Source: CBDDKZ01 sp965230415
GTDB lineage: Bacteria; Bacteroidota; Bacteroidia; Cytophagales; JAAEPT01
Assembly (NCBI GenBank): GCA_965230415.1
Contig: CBDDKZ010000005.1
Location: forward strand, 1 to 64,000
Direction: 5' to 3'
DNA length: 64,000 nucleotides
The translations under genes were made by a program, and so were the position numbers. The notes beneath the pieces are model-generated. The model saw only the letters and a program-made list of their open reading frames with translations, was not told the DNA's origin and searched no databases. Shown here one piece after another: positions 16,186 to 24,406 of the stretch. Each line of letters starts with the position of its first letter. Within the stretch, counting starts at the first letter, position 1.

Positions 16186-16998
16186 TTATCCTAACTCAGA
16201 AAGCACTTTTTTTCCAAGCAAATTGAGACCAATTTGTGGATTTCGTCCATGCGGCGTACCAAATTCAATACGATTGGCACCTGCAGCTATCAATTTCTCT
16301 GTTTGGGCGACGATGTCTGCGGGCGTTCCGGCAAAGGCAAATTTGGCGAGTAATTCATCAGAGATGTAAGATACGGCCGTATCCCAGTCATATGTTTCCG
16401 CCGCAGCCTGCAAACCAGCCAACCGATCGGGCTCAATCGAAACGGATGGATCAAGTTGAGCGACCAAAGGCAAATACAAGGCAACTTCACGCCGCGCCAA
16501 CGCTCGTGCCACCTCCCCATCGTCATCAACCACCGTCACCGCACCAACCACAATCCCCACCTCATCGTTGCCAATAACATCACGCAACCACTGCACCGCG
16601 CCAGGATTTGCCGAACCACCCAGCTTAATCTCGTTGACATAAGGTAAAGCGGCCGCGATCATTTTCGGTCCCCAACTCCCCAGCAAAAAAGGAATATCGG
16701 CACGAATATGTTCCCAGCGCAAGGAATCACCCCCTGTAATTGGAAAAACCTCGCTCCTAAATGGTTCTGTCGAACGACTGAGCAAATGACGCACACAACG
16801 CATCGCTTCTTTTACGGCCGTAATCGGACGTTCTGGCTGCAACCCCACAAAATCCAACCACGCTCCGCGCGCAAAGCCACAATAGGAACGGCCGTTACTC
16901 GCTTCATCAATCAACGCAATATTGGCCGCAGTATTGATCGGGTGACACGTAAACGGATTAACCGCCGCAACGCCCAAGCGCACCCGTTCTGTTGCCTT
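16186..16998 (-). CDS. Luciferase-like (F420/FMN-type) monooxygenase, N-terminus cut by the junction
   Basis: The frame from the stop at 16186 is open past the GTG at 16983 and reads KATERVRLGVAAVNPFTCHPINTAANIALIDEAS up to about 16,998. In the luciferase-like family the ATxRxRLG strand lies about 60-70 residues into the protein, so the first strands are missing. Other family features are GFARGAWLDFVG, AVKEAMRCVRHLL, PFLLGSWGPKMIAAALPYVNEIKLGG, and the C-terminal FAGTPADIVAQTEKLIAAGANRIEFGTPHG, typical of F420-dependent methylene-tetrahydromethanopterin reductase-like enzymes. The true start lies beyond the join, in DNA not present here. Confidence 0.85.
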   Translation of the reverse strand, partial: KATERVRLGVAAVNPFTCHPINTAANIALIDEASNGRSYCGFARGAWLDFVGLQPERPITAVKEAMRCVRHLLSRSTEPFRSEVFPITGGDSLRWEHIRADIPFLLGSWGPKMIAAALPYVNEIKLGGSANPGAVQWLRDVIGNDEVGIVVGAVTVVDDDGEVARALARREVALYLPLVAQLDPSVSIEPDRLAGLQAAAETYDWDTAVSYISDELLAKFAFAGTPADIVAQTEKLIAAGANRIEFGTPHGRNPQIGLNLLGKKVLSELG

Positions 16999-17005
16999 GG
17001 GGGAC
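16988..17005. other. Junction between two unrelated genomes
   Basis: Left of this point a Chloroflexota-type enzyme gene is read on the minus strand; right of it a Bacteroidota T9SS gene is read on the plus strand. Both are cut inside conserved domains. Composition, repeats (ACGGCCGT) and promoter types change at the same place. No transposase, integrase, tRNA or repeat marks the join. Confidence 0.85.
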
Positions 17006-18528
17006 CTGATAAAAATCTGTGCACCGGAGACTCCGTGGTATTGACAGATCTATTGTCTACTACAAATACAGCAGAGTACATATGGAATACCGGAGCAACT
17101 ACTCCCACCATCACGATCAAAGAAGCCGGCATTTATACGGTTAAAAAAACGGAGATTTTAACAGACAAGTGTTACACAAAGGATACCATTCGCGTAACTG
17201 TTGGCAATGGAGTAGGCGTAGATGCGGGGGCAGACAAATACACTTGCGATGAAGAAACAGTGGCATTAAACGCTCATATAAGAAATCAGACGATACCTCC
17301 TTACGAATTTAAATGGTCACCTACAACAGGGCTCGATGCACCTTACACTGCGAACCCCACATTGGAAGCCGGTGTCTATGGCACTTATATTGTGGAAGTA
17401 AGAGATGCCTCACCAACCCCCTGCCTCTCCTATGATACCATAATTATACAACCTGCTCCGCAAATGACACTACAGAGCAACTTTAACAGAACAAGAATCT
17501 GTAAAGACGACTCGGTTGAAATGAATGTTCGCATAGAAGGAGGCCTGCCTTTCAGTACAGGTTACCATGTACAATGGACTCCCTCTACAAACCTGGTCAA
17601 TGCTAACCGCCCAAGAACGATAGCATTTCCGGAGCAGACTACCGTGTATACCCTGGCTGTTCGCGATTCCTTCCTCTGTGAAAAACACATTGATGTGGAA
17701 ATTATCGTTAGTGATCCGGAAATAGCATTTGATAGAGAGAACGTGGCTATCTGCTCTGGGCAAGCGACAGAAATAAGCGCCTCCATTGAAAATGGGATTG
17801 AGCCATACACACTGCAATGGTACATAGATGATTCTTTGCAAACTAATACAGACAACAATATGACCGTCGACAGAATCGGGGTATACAGGCTAGACATAGC
17901 TGACATTCTGGGTTGCGGTGATTCAAAATCGGTAGAAGTATTTCCTTCAGACATAGACCCTCCCGACGATGTAAGTATTAATGCACCGGATTCCGCTTTC
18001 AACAATGAACCCATTGCTCTAAGTGCAGAGGTGACTGGTGAAGGACTTGAATTTAGCTGGTCCACTTCGGCGCCAAATACATTTGAAAACGATGCCACAC
18101 AAGAAACAAACTACGTACCTGATGGGACGGAAGAAGGACTCTTCACTTTCGAAGTATTGGTGCAAAACATTTGTGGTGAGAGCTCTAATAATGTGTCGAT
18201 TATTATTATTCAGCCTCCTCAATTTGACAATCATGTATTCGTCCCCAATATTATCGTACCCAATGATGGCGATGAGAATATAAATCACCTCAAGGTATAT
18301 TCAAATACGATAGCCGAATCAAATTTTGTATTCACCATATTCAATAGGAATGGACGCATAGTTTATTCCACTGAAGACAGCTCCCAGGCTGCTGACATCG
18401 GGTGGAATGGAATAGATGCATCTAACAACACACAACTTGCCAGCGATGTATTCACTTATGTGGTAAAAGGTGAATATGTGGACGGAAAATCATTCGAAAC
18501 GAAAGGGACGGTTACGGTTGTATATTAA
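17002..18528 (+). CDS. T9SS type B cargo protein, C-terminal part (gliding-motility-associated CTD)
   Basis: About 508 codons, open to the left edge of the junction. PKD/Ig-like modules repeat, each starting with a D-x-x-x-C motif (PDKNLCTGDSVVLTD, ADKYTCDEETVAL, TRICKDDSVEM, NVAICSGQATEI). The C-terminus (about the last 85 residues) is a type B sorting domain: NHVFVPNIIVPNDGDENINHLKVY, FTIFNRNGRIVYST, WNGIDASNN, DVFTYVVKGEY, TKGTVTVVY. Such proteins pass the outer membrane through the type IX secretion system and stay on the cell surface. The start codon is absent, lost at the junction; the apparent 5' extension to 16708 is antisense luciferase sequence. Confidence 0.9.
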   Translation, partial: GPDKNLCTGDSVVLTDLLSTTNTAEYIWNTGATTPTITIKEAGIYTVKKTEILTDKCYTKDTIRVTVGNGVGVDAGADKYTCDEETVALNAHIRNQTIPPYEFKWSPTTGLDAPYTANPTLEAGVYGTYIVEVRDASPTPCLSYDTIIIQPAPQMTLQSNFNRTRICKDDSVEMNVRIEGGLPFSTGYHVQWTPSTNLVNANRPRTIAFPEQTTVYTLAVRDSFLCEKHIDVEIIVSDPEIAFDRENVAICSGQATEISASIENGIEPYTLQWYIDDSLQTNTDNNMTVDRIGVYRLDIADILGCGDSKSVEVFPSDIDPPDDVSINAPDSAFNNEPIALSAEVTGEGLEFSWSTSAPNTFENDATQETNYVPDGTEEGLFTFEVLVQNICGESSNNVSIIIIQPPQFDNHVFVPNIIVPNDGDENINHLKVYSNTIAESNFVFTIFNRNGRIVYSTEDSSQAADIGWNGIDASNNTQLASDVFTYVVKGEYVDGKSFETKGTVTVVY

Positions 18529-18718
18529 ACAGCATCAAAATACACTTTTTTTGCCAGCAGTTATTCACTTTTATTCAACACTTATTTCTTCATAGCGTAC
18601 AAGTGATATAATAGTAGTTTGTTGTATTATTGAATTTGTATTTTTATCATGTAAATTATTACTTCTATGAAGTAATTCTATTTATCGGTCGTGTTTAATT
18701 ATTAACCAATTTCAGCTC

Positions 18719-21700
18719 ATGTCGCTATTCAAAAAGATCAAATCCAGCTCTTCAATTTCACTTGTTGTAGGCGTTCCCTTTCTTGCACTTGCTCTCGCCT
18801 GGGGTATTTCATTAATCCCACAAGCGTCCACTATTAAAAACATCGAAGAAATACCTTACAATCCTGCTTTCGATGAAATCATTTCTGCTTATACATCCGA
18901 TGAAATATCCAAATCTTCACCAATACGTGTTCGATTTTTAGATCAGTGTGTAAAGGCTGAGGAAGTAGATAAAGAGACCAACAACCCTTTTTCTTTCTCT
19001 CCATCCATTGAAGGAAAATGTAAATGGATTGATACAAGAACAATCGAATTTAAGCCGGAAGAATATATGAACTCCGATCAGGTTTATACTGCGACTGTTA
19101 AAATCGATAATATCCTCGAACAAGTAGTAGATTCCCTTTCAACATTCACTTTTCAATTTAAAACCATTCCTCAGAATTTCCGCGTTGAATTTGAAGGACG
19201 AACAACCATCGATGAAAAAACGCTACGCTGGCAGCGATTTAATGGCAGTATTATTACCGACGACTATGAAAATGATAGCAAGCTCGAGAAAATATTAACT
19301 GCAACACAAGATAATGAGCCGGTAAAAATCAAATGGGAACACGACGAAAACGGAACACTACATAAATACACGCTTGATAGCCTGAAAAGAGGTGTTAAAA
19401 AATCGAATATCAAACTGGAATGGGACGGAAAAGAAATTGGTGTTGATAAAACCGGCAATCGTTCTTTTCTTATTAATGCACTTGGTGATTTTAATGTTGA
19501 AGGAGTTTATGTCCGGAATAGCCCTGAACAATATATAGAAGTAGAATTTTCTGACCCCTTAAAGCCTAATCAATCACTGAAAGGGCTTGTTGAATTAAAG
19601 GGTTACCGCTCTGATTTAGTCATAGACGGTAATAAGATCAAAATATTCCCACGAACACGTTTAACAGGCAAAGTGGATATTAATATCGCTCCCGGAATAC
19701 AAAACATTTTAGGTTACAAAACAAAAAAGTCTTACGAAGACAATGTAGCGTTTTCTTCTTTAAAACCGGAAGTGCGAATAGCCGCCAAAGGAACAATAGT
19801 CCCTTTGGGAAACGCCTTGCCATTTGAGTTTGAGGCCGTAAGCCTGAGTGCCGTAGACATTAGTATAATTAAAATTAATGAAAGCAATATCCCGCAGTTT
19901 CTTCAGGTAAATCAATTGAATGGTTCTCGTGAAATGAAACGTGTAGGACAAATTTTATTTCAAACAAAAGTAAACTTAAATAAGAAAAAAGACCTGGGTT
20001 CATGGAACAAACATGTGATTGACCTGAATGATCTGATAAAAACTGAACCCGGGGCGATATATGAAGTCAGTGTTGGTTTCAGAAAATCCTACTCCTTATA
20101 TGGATGTTCTTCGCGTGCTAAAAACGACGAGGAAGAAGACCCTGAAATCACAGATCATGGCATGCTCGATATCGACGATAACATATGGGCAGGCCCGGGG
20201 TACAATGAAGGATACAGTAACTGGAACTATTGGGAATATGGTTATAACTATGAAGATAGAGAAGACCCATGTACACCAGCTTACTATCACAGTCGCCGCG
20301 TTGCCAAAAAGAACATATTGGCCAGCGGCCTGGGCCTCCTGGCAAAACATGGTGCCGACAACAAACTTTTTGTGAGTGTTACCGATATTAAATCTACGTC
20401 ACCTCTCAGCCAGGTAGAACTCGAACTTTACGATTATCAGCATCAATTAATGGCAAAATCAAGAACTGACGTACAGGGTTTCGCAACTATTAAATTCAAA
20501 AAGAAGCCATTCCTCATTATCGCTAAGCAGGGTAAAGAACGCGGCTACCTACGTTTGGACGATGGAAATGCCCTATCCATGTCCCGCTTTGATGTAGCAG
20601 GAAAAACATACTATAAAGGACTTAAAGGATATTGGTATGGAGAACGTGGTGTTTGGAGGCCAGGAGATCCAATTTACATGACTTTTGTGCTTGAAGACAA
20701 GCTGGGAACGCTACCGGACAAACACCCGATAACTATTGAATTCAGAAATCCGCACGGTCAACTATTGAAGCGTAATGTGCTCAGCAAGTCTCTTAACGGC
20801 TTTTACACTATAACGTTGGAAACTTCTGAAGATGACATTACCGGTGACTACGCTGTAGTAGCTAAAATTGGAAGCACAAAATTCACGAAATCACTCAAAG
20901 TAGAAACTATAGTTCCTAACCGCTTGAAAATTGAGATGGATTTTGAGGAAGAGCACCTCACAAATGTAACTAACAATATAAGAACAACACTTAAATCGCG
21001 CTGGTTGCACGGGGCAAACGCCGGAGCACTAAAAGCCGATGTCAGCTGTGTACTTACACAATCAAGTACTCAATTCAAAACACACCTTGATTATACTTTT
21101 GATGACCCCACGAACTCATTTTCCTCTGAAAACACCGTAGTTTTTGATGGGAAGCTCAACGATGAAGGCGAGGTATTTATCAACAAAACGTTAGGTGTGA
21201 ACGCCACCGCACCGGGAATGCTTAAAGCACATTTCAAAACGAAGGTATTTGAAGAAGGCGGAGCATTCAGTACCGATCGATTCTCCATTGACTTCCATCC
21301 CTTTAATACTTACGTGGGGCTGCGTTTACCCAAAGGGGACAAAAGCCGAGGTATGCTTTTAACAGATACCAATCACACCGTACGTTTTGTGACACTAAAC
21401 CCCGAAGGCAATAAAGTACCTAACAAACGTTTAAAGGTCGCTGTATATAAAATGGACTGGCGCTGGTGGTGGGATAAATCGGAAGAATACCACTACAATA
21501 GTATTGAACATCGCGAAGCCATCCAAACAGGCACAGTCAGAACAGATGGAGATGGAGAAGCCACCTGGAAGCTGCGAATCAACTACCCGGATTGGGGAAG
21601 GTACCTTGTTCGTGTATGCGATGAAGACGGGCACTGTTCTGGTAAAATTGTCTATATAGATTGGCCCGGATGGGCCGGAAGAGCTCAAAAAGATAACCCG

Positions 21701-24319
21701 GGAGGAGCTAAAATGCTCACCTTTACTTCGGACAAATCAAACTATCAAATTGGTGAAGACATACAACTTCATATACCAATGGGCGCTGAAGGAAGGGCAT
21801 TGGTAAGTATTGAAAATGGCACACAAATTCTAAATTCTTTTTGGGTAAATGCCAACAGCAATAAAAAAGGGGAAACAATATTCGGGTTTAAAGCCGCACG
21901 AAACATGGCGCCCAATGCATATGCCCATGTAACCTATATACAGCCTCACGCCCAGACCAAGAATGATAGACCGATACGACTATATGGTGTAATTCCTCTA
22001 AATGTAAATGACCCTAAAACGCACTTAAGTCCTAAAATTAGTATGGCTAACACACTGGCGCCCAACACAACGGTATCGTTAAAAGTAAGCGAAAAAGAGC
22101 AACGTGCTATGACCTATACCATTGCCATTGTAGATGAGGGCCTTTTAGACATCACCCGTTTCAAAACACCTGACCTTTGGAAGCACTTTCATCAACGCCA
22201 GGCTTTGGGTGTAAAAACCTGGGACCTTTTTGATGAAATAATCGGCGCCGATCATTTACCATCTCAAAACCTGTTAAGTATTGGTGGTGGTGACGGTGGT
22301 GATAATGGTGAAAACACCAAACTAAACCGCTTCAAGCCAATGGTTAAGTTTATGGGGCCATACCATATACAGGATGGGCAGTCGAAATCTCATAAATTTA
22401 AAATGCCAAACTATGTCGGGTCTGTACGTACCATGGTGATTGGAGGGTATGATGGCGCGTACGGTTCGGCGGAAAAAACGACCCCTGTAAAAAAACCTTT
22501 AATGGTTTTAGCTACTCTACCTCGTGTATTAGGTCCCGACGAGGTTTTAGAACTACCGGTAAATGTGTTTGCAATGTCTGAAAATATTAAATCAGCACAA
22601 ATTACCGTTCATACCGATGGCTTTTTAAAAATTCAAGACCAAAAAACGAAAACGGTAACCTTCTCCAAAGAAGGGGATAAAGTAGTGAACTTTAAACTTA
22701 AAGTGAATAGTATCATAGGCACCGGAAAGGTGAAAGTTGAGGTTGTTTCAGGAAAGCAAAAAGCAGTATATGAGACCGACATCGAAATTCGCATGCCTAA
22801 CCCGGCGACAACAAAGGTTTTGGATGAGATAGTCCAGACAGGAAATAGCTGGAACGTAGATTACATTCCTCATGGCGTTGATGGCACCAACAAAGCCGTA
22901 TTGGAATTCTCCACTATTCCACCTATGAATCTTGAAAAAAGGCTTAACTACCTTATTCGTTACCCCTATGGTTGCGTGGAACAAACAACATCTTCGGTAT
23001 TTCCTCAATTGCACCTTGCCCACCTCATCAAACTCTCAGCTGGCAGGAAGAAGCAAATAGATCGAAATATTGCTCTGGGAATCAAAAGATTATTAAGGTT
23101 TCAAAATGCTAACGGAGGACTATCATACTGGCCAGGTCATGGTACGGTTAATGACTGGGGCACAAACTACGCAGGCCACTTTATGGTAGAAGCACAGAAA
23201 GCGGGATATGCGGTTCCGGCCGAGTTTATAAGCAAATGGACCAATTATCAAAAACAACGTGCTCGATCCTGGAGCTACAGTTCTTCAAAAAGTGAATCGG
23301 TAACGCAAGCCTACCGCCTGTACCTGCTGGCACTATCCAAAAATGCAGAACTCGGCGCTATGAACAGACTGAGCCAATCCATCAACCTTCCGCTCATTGC
23401 GAAATGGTATCTTGCTGCTGCCTATCAGCTTGCAGGCCAACCCGAAGCCGCCGGGTCTATTGCCAATGGCTTGTCGACAAGTATCGACAGCTATAATGAA
23501 CTAGGTGGCACCTATGGATCAAGACTCAGAGATAAAGGCATCATTTTACTGGCACTCAGCGAAATGAACAAACATGCCAAAGGTAAGGATGTATTGAAAG
23601 ATATCTCCAACATGCTCTGTAAAGAATCCTGGTACTCTACACAAACCACCGCCTATTGTCTGATAGCTGTTGCTAAATATGTTGGTGTTTCAAATTACAG
23701 CAGTGAACTAAGCTTCAAGTATCAGCTAGCCGACGGATCCTGGAAAAGTGTGCAATCGGAAGCGCCCATTGAACAACGTACGATTGAGGTTAAAGATTTA
23801 AAGCAACAGCATATAGCAGTTAAAAACACCGGAAATTCCTTGTTATTTGCACGCCTCATAGCAGAAGGAGTGCCTCCTGTGGGTAATGAGCACAGTTCTT
23901 CCAATAATTTGGATTTAAACATTTCATACCTGAATATGAATGGCGGTAAAATCGCTCCTGAGTCCATCAAACAGGGCACCGACTTTATGGTGGAAGTTAC
24001 AGTACATAATCCGACGAGCCGTAATTACGAAGAGATGGTTATCAACCAGATTTTCCCTTCCGGCTGGGAAATTCATAACGAACGTATGGATGGCGCCGCT
24101 TTCTCACACCAAACGTCAGTTCCGGAATATCGTGATATTAGAGACGACCGTGTATATACCTTCTTTGACCTTGGTCCTAACAAATCCAAAACTTTCAGAG
24201 TAGCACTCAACGCTACTTATGCGGGTCGTTACTACTTGCCCAAGGTGTACTCCGAAGCCATGTACGATAAGTCCATAAGCGCCAGTCGACATGGCCAATG
24301 GATAAGTATTCATAAGTAA
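18719..24319 (+). CDS. Alpha-2-macroglobulin family protein (YfhM-like)
   Basis: 1866 aa. One N-terminal hydrophobic segment (about 12-32) anchors or exports it; no lipobox Cys is seen. MG-type beta domains follow (AGKTYYKGLKGYWYGERGVWRPGDPIYMTFV is the conserved MG3-like core), then the bait/ANA region, the thioester motif GCVEQ with Cys1419 and Gln1422, and the alpha-alpha toroid complement-like domain (GLSYWPGHGTVNDWGTNYAGHFM). Bacterial A2Ms trap proteases in the periplasm and are thought to protect the envelope. The gene for PBP1C follows 87 bp later, the usual partner, so a wall-damage repair and defence role is supported. Confidence 0.95.
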   Translation: MSLFKKIKSSSSISLVVGVPFLALALAWGISLIPQASTIKNIEEIPYNPAFDEIISAYTSDEISKSSPIRVRFLDQCVKAEEVDKETNNPFSFSPSIEGKCKWIDTRTIEFKPEEYMNSDQVYTATVKIDNILEQVVDSLSTFTFQFKTIPQNFRVEFEGRTTIDEKTLRWQRFNGSIITDDYENDSKLEKILTATQDNEPVKIKWEHDENGTLHKYTLDSLKRGVKKSNIKLEWDGKEIGVDKTGNRSFLINALGDFNVEGVYVRNSPEQYIEVEFSDPLKPNQSLKGLVELKGYRSDLVIDGNKIKIFPRTRLTGKVDINIAPGIQNILGYKTKKSYEDNVAFSSLKPEVRIAAKGTIVPLGNALPFEFEAVSLSAVDISIIKINESNIPQFLQVNQLNGSREMKRVGQILFQTKVNLNKKKDLGSWNKHVIDLNDLIKTEPGAIYEVSVGFRKSYSLYGCSSRAKNDEEEDPEITDHGMLDIDDNIWAGPGYNEGYSNWNYWEYGYNYEDREDPCTPAYYHSRRVAKKNILASGLGLLAKHGADNKLFVSVTDIKSTSPLSQVELELYDYQHQLMAKSRTDVQGFATIKFKKKPFLIIAKQGKERGYLRLDDGNALSMSRFDVAGKTYYKGLKGYWYGERGVWRPGDPIYMTFVLEDKLGTLPDKHPITIEFRNPHGQLLKRNVLSKSLNGFYTITLETSEDDITGDYAVVAKIGSTKFTKSLKVETIVPNRLKIEMDFEEEHLTNVTNNIRTTLKSRWLHGANAGALKADVSCVLTQSSTQFKTHLDYTFDDPTNSFSSENTVVFDGKLNDEGEVFINKTLGVNATAPGMLKAHFKTKVFEEGGAFSTDRFSIDFHPFNTYVGLRLPKGDKSRGMLLTDTNHTVRFVTLNPEGNKVPNKRLKVAVYKMDWRWWWDKSEEYHYNSIEHREAIQTGTVRTDGDGEATWKLRINYPDWGRYLVRVCDEDGHCSGKIVYIDWPGWAGRAQKDNPGGAKMLTFTSDKSNYQIGEDIQLHIPMGAEGRALVSIENGTQILNSFWVNANSNKKGETIFGFKAARNMAPNAYAHVTYIQPHAQTKNDRPIRLYGVIPLNVNDPKTHLSPKISMANTLAPNTTVSLKVSEKEQRAMTYTIAIVDEGLLDITRFKTPDLWKHFHQRQALGVKTWDLFDEIIGADHLPSQNLLSIGGGDGGDNGENTKLNRFKPMVKFMGPYHIQDGQSKSHKFKMPNYVGSVRTMVIGGYDGAYGSAEKTTPVKKPLMVLATLPRVLGPDEVLELPVNVFAMSENIKSAQITVHTDGFLKIQDQKTKTVTFSKEGDKVVNFKLKVNSIIGTGKVKVEVVSGKQKAVYETDIEIRMPNPATTKVLDEIVQTGNSWNVDYIPHGVDGTNKAVLEFSTIPPMNLEKRLNYLIRYPYGCVEQTTSSVFPQLHLAHLIKLSAGRKKQIDRNIALGIKRLLRFQNANGGLSYWPGHGTVNDWGTNYAGHFMVEAQKAGYAVPAEFISKWTNYQKQRARSWSYSSSKSESVTQAYRLYLLALSKNAELGAMNRLSQSINLPLIAKWYLAAAYQLAGQPEAAGSIANGLSTSIDSYNELGGTYGSRLRDKGIILLALSEMNKHAKGKDVLKDISNMLCKESWYSTQTTAYCLIAVAKYVGVSNYSSELSFKYQLADGSWKSVQSEAPIEQRTIEVKDLKQQHIAVKNTGNSLLFARLIAEGVPPVGNEHSSSNNLDLNISYLNMNGGKIAPESIKQGTDFMVEVTVHNPTSRNYEEMVINQIFPSGWEIHNERMDGAAFSHQTSVPEYRDIRDDRVYTFFDLGPNKSKTFRVALNATYAGRYYLPKVYSEAMYDKSISASRHGQWISIHK

Positions 24320-24332
24320 AAAGAAATGGTAT

Positions 24333-24365
24333 CCTGTCTGATTATTAAATCAGACAGGAATTTTC
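24333..24365 (+). terminator. Terminator-like hairpin between A2M and pbpC
   Basis: CCTGTCTGAT (24333-24342) pairs exactly with ATCAGACAGG (24349-24358), loop TATTAA, then AATTTTC. It may end most A2M transcripts or attenuate read-through into pbpC. Confidence 0.65.
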
Positions 24366-24406
24366 GATTATCTTCTTAAATGATTTGATCATTTAACTAT
24401 CAACTA

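Noticed and set aside
16708..18528. A 606-codon frame that looks like one protein across the junction
   Set aside because: Its first 95 or so codons are antisense to the luciferase-like gene and have no family match; only the part after about 17,002 is real.
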